Notes: generated by a model from the sequence alone, not told the origin. Shown: positions 48,840-57,975, counted from the first letter of the stretch. The stretch: DNA of 64,000 nucleotides from Erysipelotrichaceae bacterium (GCA_022772735.1 JALEZD010000019.1:1-64000); one strand, 5' to 3'. Translations and numbers: made by a program.

Positions 48840-50195
48840 ATGGAAAGAGAAAAATTAGCTTCCAGATTGGGATTTATTTTACTTAGTGCAGGTTGTGCAA
48901 TTGGTATTGGGAATGTTTGGAAGTTTCCATATGTTGTTGGACAATATGGTGGGGGAGCTTTTGTTTTATTTTATTTGTTGTTTTTATTAATTTTTGGTGT
49001 CCCAATTTTAACAATGGAGTTTTCAATGGGTAGAGCAGCACAAAAAAGCCCTGTTAAACTTTATCAGGTTTTACAAAAACCAAATCATAAATGGCACATA
49101 CATGGATATGTTTGTATGTTTGCGAATTATTTGTTAATGATGTTTTATACTGTTGTTACTGGGTGGATGCTTTATTATTTATATGCATCAATTACAGGGT
49201 TATATATAGGATTAGATAGCAATCAAACAGTAAGTTTTTTTACAAATATGCTTTTAGATTATAAAGCGATGCTAATATGTACAATTACTGTTATTATCAG
49301 TGGTTTTTTGATTATTTCAGTTGGACTTGTAAAAGGTTTAGAAAAAGTAACAAAAGTAATGATGGTTTTACTTATAGTATTAATGTTAACTCTTGCAATA
49401 AATAGTATATTTTTAAAAGGTGGTATGGAAGGTTTAATATTTTATTTAAAACCTGATTTTAATAAAGTTAAAGAAATTGGGATTTTAAATGTAATCATTA
49501 GAGCAATGACTCAATCTTTTTTTACACTTAGTTTGGGTATTGGAGCAATGGCAATATTTGGAAGCTATATTGATAAAAAACATTCACTATTAAATGAGTC
49601 AGTTAATGTTGCAGTTTTAGATACATTTGTTGCGCTTTGTTCTGGACTAATTATATTTCCTGCTTGTTTTGCATACAACATTAATGTTGATAGTGGACCT
49701 AGTTTGTTGTTTATCACATTACCTAATGTTTTTAATAATCTTGTTGCAGGAAGATTGTGGGGATCACTTTTTTTCTTGTTTATGCTTTTTGCAGCATATT
49801 CAACTGTTCTAGCAGTATTTGAAAATATTATTTCATGCTGTATGGATTTATTTAAAATAAGTAGAAAGAAAGCATGTTATATTAATATGATTTTATTGAT
49901 TGTACTTTCTTTACCATGTGCATTAGGTTTTAATTTATTAAGCAATATTCAACCATTAGGTGTGGGAAGTACTATTTTAGATTTAGAAGATTATTTGGTG
50001 AGTAATATACTATTACCGCTTGGATCATTAATATTTTTAATTTTCTGTACTAGTAAATATGGTTGGGGATACGATAATTTCACACAAGAAGCAAATACAG
50101 GAAAAGGAATGAAACTACAAAAGTGGATGAAATTTTATTTGAAGTATGTATTACCGATACTTTTGATAGTTGTATTTATATTAGGATTAATATAA
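48840..50195 (+). CDS. Neurotransmitter:sodium symporter family amino-acid transporter
   Basis: An Na+-coupled uptake system of the LeuT/MhsT family, 451 aa with 11-12 helices. TM1 carries the unwound ion-binding signature AGCAIGIGNVWKFPYVVGQYGGGAF. Later blocks include TQSFFTLSLGIGAMAIFGSY (TM6 region). Short 11-helix forms such as this carry hydrophobic or aromatic amino acids in known cases; the substrate here is inferred only at that level. Ribosome-binding site AAGGGG; single gene. Confidence 0.93.
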   Translation: MEREKLASRLGFILLSAGCAIGIGNVWKFPYVVGQYGGGAFVLFYLLFLLIFGVPILTMEFSMGRAAQKSPVKLYQVLQKPNHKWHIHGYVCMFANYLLMMFYTVVTGWMLYYLYASITGLYIGLDSNQTVSFFTNMLLDYKAMLICTITVIISGFLIISVGLVKGLEKVTKVMMVLLIVLMLTLAINSIFLKGGMEGLIFYLKPDFNKVKEIGILNVIIRAMTQSFFTLSLGIGAMAIFGSYIDKKHSLLNESVNVAVLDTFVALCSGLIIFPACFAYNINVDSGPSLLFITLPNVFNNLVAGRLWGSLFFLFMLFAAYSTVLAVFENIISCCMDLFKISRKKACYINMILLIVLSLPCALGFNLLSNIQPLGVGSTILDLEDYLVSNILLPLGSLIFLIFCTSKYGWGYDNFTQEANTGKGMKLQKWMKFYLKYVLPILLIVVFILGLI

Positions 50196-50229
50196 CTTTT
50201 AATTTTTTAAAATTAGAGGTTATTCCATA

Positions 50230-50266
50230 TGTAAGCGTTTACTTTTTTTGCTGTTTGTTATATAAT
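50230..50266 (+). promoter_or_regulatory. Promoter with a perfect cre site upstream of the bacteriocin-like cassette
   Basis: TGTAAGCGTTTACT (50230-50243) matches the CcpA-operator consensus at every defined position. Its last six bases are the -35 TTTACT (50238-50243), followed after 17 bp by TATAAT (50261-50266). CcpA binding would cover the -35 and repress the cassette when preferred sugars are present. Confidence 0.75.
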
Positions 50267-50325
50267 GCTAGTAAGATAAGATTCAATACTTTAACATAGA
50301 TAAAATATGCAAAGGAGGAAACGAT

Positions 50326-50739
50326 ATGAAAAAAATATGTTTGTATTTAGTCTTTATTATTAGCTTTTTTATAATAAATGTTTTTGCTAAAGTTTCAATG
50401 TGGAAATTTACATCAAATACTTGGGCGAGAAGTGAGCATGGTGATGAACCTTGGGCTGATAAATATTATGGGACAGTTTCTATTAATGGAAATGAACCAT
50501 TTTGGAGCGAAGGAAAAAGGAAATTTGCAACAATGATAAAGCTAACTTATGATGTTCAGGGTACTATAACAGTTTTGGAGGCATATGCTGATGGCATAAA
50601 TACAGTTGTAAAAGATGTCGTTGTTGAAGATAAATGGAATTTTAGTAATAAAAAATCTACCGTTAAATGTAAAGTAGAAACAATCACATTACCCGGAAAT
50701 GCTTTCCCATTTTCAATAAATAATAAACTGGATAAATAA
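50326..50739 (+). CDS. Secreted lactococcin 972-like peptide, probable bacteriocin
   Basis: A 137-aa secreted protein: signal peptide of about 21 residues (MKKICLYLVFIISFFIINVFA, cleaved before KVSMW). The mature part has Trp/His/Gly-rich segments (WARSEHGDEPWADKYYGTV, then FWSEGKRKFATMI) that recall the H...TV...G-x-x-A-x-AT pattern of lactococcin 972. The C-terminal half is longer than in lactococcin 972, so it is a distant or variant member. The downstream genes (membrane proteins and an ABC ATPase) are the usual lactococcin 972 immunity/export set. Strong ribosome-binding site AAAGGAGG. Confidence 0.5.
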   Translation: MKKICLYLVFIISFFIINVFAKVSMWKFTSNTWARSEHGDEPWADKYYGTVSINGNEPFWSEGKRKFATMIKLTYDVQGTITVLEAYADGINTVVKDVVVEDKWNFSNKKSTVKCKVETITLPGNAFPFSINNKLDK

Positions 50740-51702
50740 ATGCTTAAAAGCAATATTAGAATATTTTGTTTTTGTATAATATTTACAATACAATTAATAG
50801 TTTCAAACTTGTTTATTCATGCTAAATTAACTTTACCTAATGAAAATGGGTATTATGATAAGTATTTTTTTGCTGATGATATACATTTATATAATCCCAA
50901 TAATATAGAATTTGTTTCAAAGGAAAAACTTTTAAAATATGAAGATTTAATAGTTTTAGCTTCTTATAAAAATAATGATGATTTATCTATTTATGATGTA
51001 ACTGGAAAGTTTTTAAACTATTTTAGTGTAATATGGGATGAGAATAGATACTTTAGCAAAAAGGATTATAAAAACAGTTTAAATGTTTACATCAATGTTG
51101 CTGAAACTTCTGATGGATGTAAATATGATTTGAATACAATAGTATGTCTTTTTGATTCTGAAGATTTACCATCAAAAACTAAAGTCCCTAAGATAAAAAA
51201 TTTCTTTTATGAAACAAAAAATATAAATGACATTTATATATCTGGTAAATATAAAAAAGAAGCTGCAGATATACTTTTGAGTGATGGATTCGTGATAAAG
51301 GAAAATACTCATTTGAGTATTATTAAAACTATACTTAGCTTACTAAGTGGTTTTAGAAATGTTTTTTTGATAATAGTTTGTTTGATAAATAACTTTAGTA
51401 TATTTTTAGTTTTAATCATAAATATAAAAAGTGAAGAAAACAAACAAAAAATTAGATTTTTACTTGGAGAGTCATATAAAATTTTTCTAAAAAACCATAT
51501 ATTAACCTTTACTTTTAACATATCGTTATTTTTAAGTATCATTTGTTTATTAGTGTTATTTTTAAAAAATAGTACTAATATTATTTATTTGGATTATAAA
51601 AATATATTTAATATTTATTTATTTTATATGTTATTTATATCAACAAGCAATTTCATTTTTAAGACTATATCTTACAGAAAGATAGAGAGTGATATAGGAT
51701 GA
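50740..51702 (+). CDS. Bacteriocin-associated membrane protein, half 1 (FtsX/MacB-like)
   Basis: A 320-aa membrane protein with one N-terminal helix (RIFCFCIIFTIQLIVSNLFI), a ~180-aa extracytoplasmic domain (DIHLYNPNNIEFVSKEKLL, LNTIVCLFDSEDLPSK) and three C-terminal helices: the one-plus-three topology of FtsX/MacB-type permeases. It starts directly after the peptide stop (TAAATG) with no good ribosome-binding site, so translation is coupled. It resembles the DUF1430 'bacteriocin-associated integral membrane protein', which is normally one protein about twice this size. Confidence 0.6.
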   Translation: MLKSNIRIFCFCIIFTIQLIVSNLFIHAKLTLPNENGYYDKYFFADDIHLYNPNNIEFVSKEKLLKYEDLIVLASYKNNDDLSIYDVTGKFLNYFSVIWDENRYFSKKDYKNSLNVYINVAETSDGCKYDLNTIVCLFDSEDLPSKTKVPKIKNFFYETKNINDIYISGKYKKEAADILLSDGFVIKENTHLSIIKTILSLLSGFRNVFLIIVCLINNFSIFLVLIINIKSEENKQKIRFLLGESYKIFLKNHILTFTFNISLFLSIICLLVLFLKNSTNIIYLDYKNIFNIYLFYMLFISTSNFIFKTISYRKIESDIG

Positions 51703-52604
51703 AATATTTGTTATTTTTAAAAAAAGATATATTTAAAGATAAAATGTTGTATATATTGCTTTGTTCAATATTCTTTTTTACAACGATAATTTATCTTGCG
51801 ACTTATTATTCACTTGCTGCAGACATAAATAATAGAAATGAGATTTTAACATATTTTACAACAGCAGATGATATAAATGAAACAGACAGAAAAGAACTCT
51901 TAAATTTATTCAACAAGCCTTTAAGAAATAGTTTTATAAAAAATATTGATAAATGTGAACTTAAATTAATTGGTGATTACAGCTTAACTAACAAAGATTA
52001 TAATGATTTAGAAAATAAAGAGAAAATAATTAAATTATTAAATGAAGCACGAAAGAATTCTAAATTTGAAGAAAGTTATATAAATTTTAGTGACTGTAAA
52101 ACTTTTAAATTGATAAGTATAGATGAAAAAAATATTAATAATATAAATAAAATAGAGTTTAAAATTATTCTTAATAATATAAAAATAGAAAAAAATGATA
52201 AATTGGAAAACTATAATAAATTTGATTATGTACATATAAATTTAATAGAAAATGATTCAAAAATATCTTTTACTAATTTTAGTTTACTTATATTAATGTT
52301 TTTAAACTTTATATACAATTTACTAATATTAAAAATAATTTTTAAATATCTCGTAGTAAAAAAATTAGATGAATACAAAATATATATATTGTATGGAGAA
52401 ACATTTAAAAATATATGTATTAGAAATTTATTGTATATAATGAGTTGTTTTGTTTTGGTGAATATATTGAGTTACAAATTTTATCAAAAAAATATACTAT
52501 TATCTAATTTAATATTAGTAATACAATGTATGAGTGTATATTTTATTATGATTAAAGAGCTAGCTAAATATTATAACGTCCTAAAAGGAGATAGGTATGA
52601 TTGA
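51699..52604 (+). CDS. Bacteriocin-associated membrane protein, half 2 (FtsX/MacB-like)
   Basis: 301 aa with the same one-plus-three layout: N-terminal helix (MLYILLCSIFFFTTIIYLATYYSL), a soluble extracytoplasmic domain of about 165 residues, and three C-terminal helices with a short cytoplasmic loop carrying DEYKIYILYGETFKNI. The matching loop in half 1 reads KQKIRFLLGESYKIF, so both halves show the R/Y-x-LLYGE/LLGES coupling element that contacts the ATPase. It overlaps half 1 by 4 bp and the ATPase gene by 8 bp. Together the halves probably form a heterodimeric permease. Confidence 0.6.
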   Translation: MKYLLFLKKDIFKDKMLYILLCSIFFFTTIIYLATYYSLAADINNRNEILTYFTTADDINETDRKELLNLFNKPLRNSFIKNIDKCELKLIGDYSLTNKDYNDLENKEKIIKLLNEARKNSKFEESYINFSDCKTFKLISIDEKNINNINKIEFKIILNNIKIEKNDKLENYNKFDYVHINLIENDSKISFTNFSLLILMFLNFIYNLLILKIIFKYLVVKKLDEYKIYILYGETFKNICIRNLLYIMSCFVLVNILSYKFYQKNILLSNLILVIQCMSVYFIMIKELAKYYNVLKGDRYD

Positions 52605-53274
52605 ATTATGTAATGTTGAAAGAATATTTGAAAAATCAAAGCCATCAATAATTGCACTAAAAAATATAAATTTAAAAATAAATAAAGGAGAAAAAGTAAT
52701 TATTATAGGGGATAGTGGTGCTGGTAAAAGTACTTTATTAAAAATAATAGGACTAGCAGATTTAAACTATAAAGGAATATATAATTTTAATGGTGAAAAT
52801 ATTAAAGTATTAAAAAATGATAAATTATCACGATATAGAAATAAAGTTATCGTTTCTACATATCAAGATTTTTTATTAATAGAAGATGAAACTGTTTTTG
52901 AAAATTTAGAAATACCATTACTTTATGCAGATGTAAAAAATCATAAAGAACTGGTAAAAAATATAAGTGATTTTTTTGAGATTGAACATCTACTTTATAG
53001 GAGGGTTGATGAATTATCTAGAGGTGAAAAACAAAGAGTTGCGATTGTTAGATCTTTAATTAATAACCCAGAAATTATAATTTTAGATGAACCTACAAGC
53101 TCGTTAAATAATGAAATTTCTAAAAAGTTTATCAATAAGATTTATGAATATGTCAATAAGAACAATAAAACATTAATTGTCAGTACTCACAATCTAGAAC
53201 GAGTTGCAAGAGGGGAATATAGATTGATAAGAATAGATAATGGTGAAATAACCCAAGACTTTAATATTATTTAA
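52597..53274 (+). CDS. ABC transporter ATP-binding protein of the bacteriocin cassette
   Basis: A LolD/MacB-type ATPase of 225 aa: Walker A IIGDSGAGKSTLLK near residue 40, Q-loop STYQDFLLIEDETVFENL, signature VDELSRGEKQRVAIVRSL, Walker B EIIILDEPTSSLN and the switch His in LIVSTHNLE. The type that pairs with FtsX/MacB permeases and is found in lactococcin 972 operons. Role: export of or immunity to the peptide. Ribosome-binding site AAGGAG. The operon ends in the terminator at its 3' end. Confidence 0.9.
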   Translation: MIELCNVERIFEKSKPSIIALKNINLKINKGEKVIIIGDSGAGKSTLLKIIGLADLNYKGIYNFNGENIKVLKNDKLSRYRNKVIVSTYQDFLLIEDETVFENLEIPLLYADVKNHKELVKNISDFFEIEHLLYRRVDELSRGEKQRVAIVRSLINNPEIIILDEPTSSLNNEISKKFINKIYEYVNKNNKTLIVSTHNLERVARGEYRLIRIDNGEITQDFNII

Positions 53275-53285
53275 AGTCTTTTTTG
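53255..53285 (+). terminator. Terminator of the bacteriocin-like cassette
   Basis: AAGACTTTAA-TATTAT-TTAAAGTCTT plus T, overlapping the end of the ATPase gene. Confidence 0.88.
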
Positions 53286-53368
53286 TTCAATATATTAAAA
53301 AATATGGCAAGATAATAAAAAATAAATAGATTGTGAATGTGATAATATTAGCATATATGGAGGGATAT

Positions 53369-55135
53369 ATGAGAAATTTATTTAAATTACTTGTAGTATT
53401 TACAATGTCACTAAGTTTAATGGCTTGTGGGAAAAAAGTTGTAAATGAAGGTTTAAAAGATGGAACATTTACTGGAAGTGGAAAAGGTAATAATGGGCCA
53501 ATTAGTGTTGAAGTTAGTGTAAAGGATAAAAAAATTGCAGGAATAACTTTAAAAGAACATGCTGAAACAAAAGGTTTGGGAGATGTTGCAATGGATTCAA
53601 TAATCAAATTGATTGTTGAAAATAACAGTACAAATTGTGACGTTGTATCAGGTGCTACAAATTCAAGTAATGGTTTAATTGAAGCAGTTAGAAATGGTTT
53701 AATTGAGGCTGGCGCAACAGAAGAATATTTTAAAAATGAAAAGAAAATTGAAACTGTAAAAACTGAATTAGAAGATGAATATACATTTGATGTAGTAATT
53801 GTTGGTGCTGGTGGAGCTGGTTTAAGTGCTGCCATAGAAGCTGCCAATGCAGGCGCAAGTGTTGTCGTATTAGAAAAAACTCCAGCTGCTGGAGGTAATA
53901 CATTAATCTCTGGGGGAGGTATTAATGCTCCTCAAACAAAACAACAAATTGCTAAAAATATTGAAGATAGTGCTGATTTATTTTACTCTGACACTTTAAA
54001 AGGTGGGGATAATAAAGGTGATGAAGCTCTTGTAAGAACTCTTGCAGATAATGCAAATAGTGCTGCAGAATGGTTAGTAAATGATGTAAAAGTTGAATTT
54101 TTAAGTGATAGGGTTCAACAATTTGGTGGTCACAGTGTCGCAAGAGCCTTAATTCCTGTAGGAAATAAAGGTGTTGAATTAATAAACAAAATGCTTGCAG
54201 TAACAGATAAACTTGGTGTTCAAGTTATGTATGATACACAAGCAGAATCAATTGAAACAAAAGATAACAAAATTGTTGGTGTTAAAGCTAAAAACAATGG
54301 AAAAGAAATAATGTTTAATGCAAATAAAGGTGTAATTATTGCATCTGGTGGATTTGCATCAAATGTTGAAATGAGAAAACAATATAACTCAAATTATGAT
54401 GAAAGATTTATGTCAACTGCTACAAACAGCAGTACAGGTGATGGAATTATAATGGCTCAAAATGTTGGCGCAGATGTAGTTGGAATGGAATATATCCAGG
54501 TTTATCCAACATGTAATCCATTAACTGGAATAATATCTTATGTTGCTAATTCAAGATTTGATGGTGCATTATTATTTAATCAAGAAGGTAAACGTTTTGT
54601 TAATGAAATGGGAAGACGTGATGATATTTCAAATGCAATTTTAGATCAAAGTGGAAGTGTTGGTTATTTAGTATGGGGACAAGAAATTGAAACTGTAGGA
54701 AATATGACAAAAATGCATGAAGTTGAATTTGAAAACTTCAAAAAAGATGATTTAATTTATGTTGCAGATACTCTTGAAGATGCTGCAAAACACTACAATT
54801 TAGATGTAGAAACATTTGTAAAAACAATCGAAGATTATAATAAATCAATTGAAGATGAAAAAGACGAAGAATTTAATAAAGGTGGTGCTTTAAGACCAAT
54901 TAAAGAAGGACCATATTATATTCAAAAGGTTGTTCCAAGTGCTCACCATACAATGGGTGGATTAAAAATCAACACAATGGCTCAAGTTTTAGACACTAAA
55001 GGTAATGTAATTGAAGGATTATATGCCGCAGGTGAAGTAACTGGTGGAATCCATGGAACAAACAGACTTGGTGGAAATGCAATTACTGATATAATCGTAT
55101 TTGGTAGAATTGCTGGTCAAAATATTGTAAAGTAA
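53369..55135 (+). CDS. Secreted FMN/FAD reductase lipoprotein (fumarate/urocanate reductase family) 2
   Basis: A second extracytoplasmic flavin reductase, 588 aa: lipoprotein signal (MRNLFKLLVVFTMSLSLMAC), FMN-binding domain with attachment motif DVVSGATNSS, FAD motif VVIVGAGGAGLSAAIEAA, and C-terminal GGIHGTNRLGGNAITDIIVFG. It is about 60 residues shorter than its paralogue at 41057-43009, which has an extra insert after the FAD motif, so the substrates probably differ. The ATG at 53369 follows GGAGGG. A two-component system follows and probably controls it. Confidence 0.9.
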   Translation: MRNLFKLLVVFTMSLSLMACGKKVVNEGLKDGTFTGSGKGNNGPISVEVSVKDKKIAGITLKEHAETKGLGDVAMDSIIKLIVENNSTNCDVVSGATNSSNGLIEAVRNGLIEAGATEEYFKNEKKIETVKTELEDEYTFDVVIVGAGGAGLSAAIEAANAGASVVVLEKTPAAGGNTLISGGGINAPQTKQQIAKNIEDSADLFYSDTLKGGDNKGDEALVRTLADNANSAAEWLVNDVKVEFLSDRVQQFGGHSVARALIPVGNKGVELINKMLAVTDKLGVQVMYDTQAESIETKDNKIVGVKAKNNGKEIMFNANKGVIIASGGFASNVEMRKQYNSNYDERFMSTATNSSTGDGIIMAQNVGADVVGMEYIQVYPTCNPLTGIISYVANSRFDGALLFNQEGKRFVNEMGRRDDISNAILDQSGSVGYLVWGQEIETVGNMTKMHEVEFENFKKDDLIYVADTLEDAAKHYNLDVETFVKTIEDYNKSIEDEKDEEFNKGGALRPIKEGPYYIQKVVPSAHHTMGGLKINTMAQVLDTKGNVIEGLYAAGEVTGGIHGTNRLGGNAITDIIVFGRIAGQNIVK

Positions 55136-55159
55136 AAGGTAGTTATTAAACTACCTTTT
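55134..55159 (+). terminator. Hairpin between the reductase and kinase genes
   Basis: AAAAGGTAGTT-ATTA-AACTACCTTTT, an 11-bp stem directly after the reductase stop. It ends 6 nt before the kinase ATG and has only four T, so it may be a leaky terminator or a translation control element. Confidence 0.6.
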
Positions 55160-55165
55160 GTGTAT

Positions 55166-56737
55166 ATGAAGAAAATAGAAAATGTAATTTTAAAACCTAT
55201 CTTTTTTGTTTTGATGACAATAATATTTATTATTGTTGGTTTTTCATATTTCATTTTTAATGGAATTGTTAGTAGTAAGTTCAATAACTTGATTAATACA
55301 GTTTTAATATCAAAACAAAACGAGATTGAACAATTTTTAATTAATAAAATTGATGAAATTGATAGACTCTCATATTTATATGATAGCAAGTTAAATTTAG
55401 AAGAAAATTTATATAATTTAAAAAAGATAAATGATGTTACAAAAGAATATGAATCACTAGGTATTTCAGATAGTGATGGGAATATTAAACTTACAACAGG
55501 AGTTAGTTTTAATATTTCTAATAGGGAATATTTTAAAAATTTTAAAGATAATAATCTTGATTTTGTAATGTCTAATGTTATTGTTTCAAAAGAAAATGAT
55601 GAAAAAATTGTTATTTTTTTAAAAAGGCTAGAGGAAAATAAAATTTTAAGTGCTGCAATAAATATTAATTATATTAATGAGGTAATATCTTTAACGGATG
55701 AATTTAAATTTCCAATAAAAATTGATGATAAAAATAATAATGAAGTAATGAAAAGTGGTGATATTTCAGGAATAAATAATGTTTATGAATCAAAAATACA
55801 TAAAAGTCCTGATTGGGTTTTAAAAATATATGTACCGATAACTTATTTTAAAATGACACAATACATCATTAATTTTAGTTTGGTTTTAATCGCAATATTA
55901 TCTTACTTTATAACAAGAAGTATAATAAGAAAACAGATAAAGAAAAGTATTACTCCAATAAATGAGCTTTCTTTAAAAATGTCTACAATAAAAAATGATT
56001 TTAATGAAATAAACATCGAATCAGATGTGTATGAAATTATTAACTTAAAAGATAGCTATAATAAAATGATAAATAGAATAAATAAACTTATTGAAGATAT
56101 TGAAAGAAGTGAAAAAGAAAAAAAAGATAGTGATTATCAAGCATTGCTTGAACAAATTAAACCACATTTTTTATATAACACACTTGAAACAATTCAATCT
56201 ATGGCAATTGATTATGATGATGATAAACTGGAAAAGGCTATAAGTTTATTAGGTAGATATTTTAGATTGAGTCTAAGTGGACATTCTAAATTTATTTCTA
56301 TTAGTGATGAAATAAATTTATCTAAGTCTTATATTGAATTACAAAAGTTACGATATGGAGACAAATTAAATTTAATAGTCACAAACAATTTAGATAAAGA
56401 ACACATGATTTTGAAATTTACTATTCAACCTTTACTTGAAAATGCAATTTATCATGGAATAAAACAGTTGGATTATAAAAGCGATATTGAATTAATTATT
56501 GAAGAAGATATTGATAATATAATTATTAAAGTTGTTAATGATACAAATTATGATAATGAAAAAATATTAAGCGCAAAAAACAATTTAAATTATCATGATA
56601 AGTTAAAAGGAAATGGTCTATATAATGTCAATGAAAGATTGAAGTTGCATTTTAATAAGGAATGTATAGATATTTTCAAGGAAAATAATAAAGTAGTAGT
56701 TTTAGTGAAATTCCCCAAAATAAGAGGTAACATATGA
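55166..56737 (+). CDS. Sensor histidine kinase, YesM/LytS type
   Basis: A membrane sensor of 523 aa: helix 1 at about 10-32, an extracytoplasmic sensing domain of about 200 residues (Cache-like), helix 2 (about 233-253, FSLVLIAILSYFITRSII), a HAMP-like linker and coiled coil, the His-kinase domain with phospho-acceptor QALLEQIKPHFLYNTLETI and ATPase motif QPLLENAIYHGIKQL. The start is uncertain: the ATG at 55166 (a GTG lies two codons before) has no ribosome-binding site except one buried in the preceding hairpin. It overlaps its response regulator by 4 bp. Confidence 0.92.
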   Translation: MKKIENVILKPIFFVLMTIIFIIVGFSYFIFNGIVSSKFNNLINTVLISKQNEIEQFLINKIDEIDRLSYLYDSKLNLEENLYNLKKINDVTKEYESLGISDSDGNIKLTTGVSFNISNREYFKNFKDNNLDFVMSNVIVSKENDEKIVIFLKRLEENKILSAAININYINEVISLTDEFKFPIKIDDKNNNEVMKSGDISGINNVYESKIHKSPDWVLKIYVPITYFKMTQYIINFSLVLIAILSYFITRSIIRKQIKKSITPINELSLKMSTIKNDFNEINIESDVYEIINLKDSYNKMINRINKLIEDIERSEKEKKDSDYQALLEQIKPHFLYNTLETIQSMAIDYDDDKLEKAISLLGRYFRLSLSGHSKFISISDEINLSKSYIELQKLRYGDKLNLIVTNNLDKEHMILKFTIQPLLENAIYHGIKQLDYKSDIELIIEEDIDNIIIKVVNDTNYDNEKILSAKNNLNYHDKLKGNGLYNVNERLKLHFNKECIDIFKENNKVVVLVKFPKIRGNI

Positions 56738-57438
56738 GAGTTTTAATTGTTGATGATGAAGTAAACATTGTTGAAGGAATAGAAAAAAGAATAAAAAGAT
56801 TTAATGAAACTATTGAAGTTTATAAAGCATATAGAGCCAATGAAGCAATTGATATAATTAAAAAAAATCAAATAGACGTTTGTTTTGTAGATATAAATAT
56901 GCCAGAAATGACAGGATTAGATATGATATCTAAGATAGAAAAAAACATAGATTTTGTAATTATTAGTGGTTATGAAAGTTTTGAATATGCAAAAAAAGCA
57001 ATTGATTTAAGAGTTTATTCATATATTGTTAAACCTATTGATAAAGATGAATTTAATGATGTAATTAAAAAGTTATTTAATAAATATAATGGTATGGATT
57101 ATAGTGATAATGTTAGAAAAATTATTAATATAATAAATGAAGGATATTTTGATATGGATTTTTCATTAAGTGTTTTATCAAAAAAGGTAATGCTTAGTGA
57201 AAGTTATATATGTAGAATAATAAAAAAAGAGTTAAATTTAACATTTATAGATTTGTTAAATAAAATAAGAATCGAAGAAGCAAAGAAAATAATAAATGAT
57301 GAAAAAGGTTCTCTTAATTTTAAAACATTGTATGCAAAGGTAGGATTTTCATCTCAACAATATTTTAATGTAATATTTAAAAAATATGAAAATAAAACTC
57401 CAAGTGAATATATAAAAAAAGAAGTTAAATACTTATAA
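56734..57438 (+). CDS. Response regulator with AraC-type DNA-binding domain (YesN-like)
   Basis: The partner of the preceding kinase. Its 234 residues comprise a receiver domain (VDDEVNIVEGIEKRI, phospho-acceptor D53 in VCFVDINMPEMTG, conserved Lys in YIVKPIDKDEF) and an AraC double helix-turn-helix (about 135-234, SLSVLSKKVMLSESYICRIIKKELN, VGFSSQQYFNVIFKKYENKTPSEY). It is shorter than most YesN proteins because it lacks the central linker. It probably activates the adjacent reductase gene in response to the extracellular acceptor. Confidence 0.92.
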   Translation: MRVLIVDDEVNIVEGIEKRIKRFNETIEVYKAYRANEAIDIIKKNQIDVCFVDINMPEMTGLDMISKIEKNIDFVIISGYESFEYAKKAIDLRVYSYIVKPIDKDEFNDVIKKLFNKYNGMDYSDNVRKIINIINEGYFDMDFSLSVLSKKVMLSESYICRIIKKELNLTFIDLLNKIRIEEAKKIINDEKGSLNFKTLYAKVGFSSQQYFNVIFKKYENKTPSEYIKKEVKYL

Positions 57439-57455
57439 GGTTAACTTCTTTTTTT
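57415..57455. terminator. Bidirectional terminator overlapping two converging gene ends
   Basis: AAGAAGTTAA/TTAACTTCTT stem with A- and T-runs outside. The stop codons of the response regulator and the editing-domain gene both lie within it. Confidence 0.85.
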
Positions 57456-57907
57456 GTAGCTTTAATAAATTTTTTAAATTCATTTGGAGTAATACTTATT
57501 GATTCATCATTAACACTTGGGCAAAAAATTAACAAATCACAATTAAATAAATCTTCATCAAAATAATAATGAACATTTTCTTTGGTAAAAATCATAGTAA
57601 GTGGATTAACACAACCTGGAGTCAAATTTAATATTTCATTTAATCTTTCTGGACTGGTAAATGACAATCTTGTAGAACCTATTTTCTCTTGAAGAGCTTT
57701 TAAATCAATATCTTTTTGTCCAAATGTAAGTATGTGATAATAATTGATTCTTTTTTTATCACATAAAAATAAATTTTTACAGTGTTCACCTTTTATATCA
57801 TTTGTATATAAATAAGAATCTTCCATCGTTAGTAGTGGTGGATGAGTGAAAAAGTTATAATTGATATTATTTTCTTCTAAAAAATTTTTAATTTGAATAT
57901 TTTTCAT
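57425..57907 (-). CDS. YbaK/ProX-type aminoacyl-tRNA deacylase
   Basis: A free-standing editing-domain protein (160 aa) of the PrdX/ProXp-ala group, which hydrolyses Ala- or related mischarged tRNA-Pro. Motifs: the N-terminal FLEENNINYNFFTHPPLLTMEDS, GEHCKNLFLCDKKRINYYHILTF with the conserved Lys-Asn-Leu-Phe, GSTRLSFTSPERLNEIL and the LTPGCVNPLTMIF loop. The substrate tRNA is inferred from the subfamily. Its 3' end overlaps the response regulator by 14 bp. Confidence 0.85.
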   Translation of the reverse strand: MKNIQIKNFLEENNINYNFFTHPPLLTMEDSYLYTNDIKGEHCKNLFLCDKKRINYYHILTFGQKDIDLKALQEKIGSTRLSFTSPERLNEILNLTPGCVNPLTMIFTKENVHYYFDEDLFNCDLLIFCPSVNDESISITPNEFKKFIKATKKEVNLISI

Positions 57908-57975
57908 TATTATGCTCCTTAAACTTTTTAATTAATAGTATTATAGTATATAATTATCGTAGTTTGGAGAAATTT

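Noticed and set aside
53287-53847. Minus-strand open frame opposite the second flavoprotein
   Set aside because: It is antisense to the conserved FMN- and FAD-binding coding sequence and has no family features.
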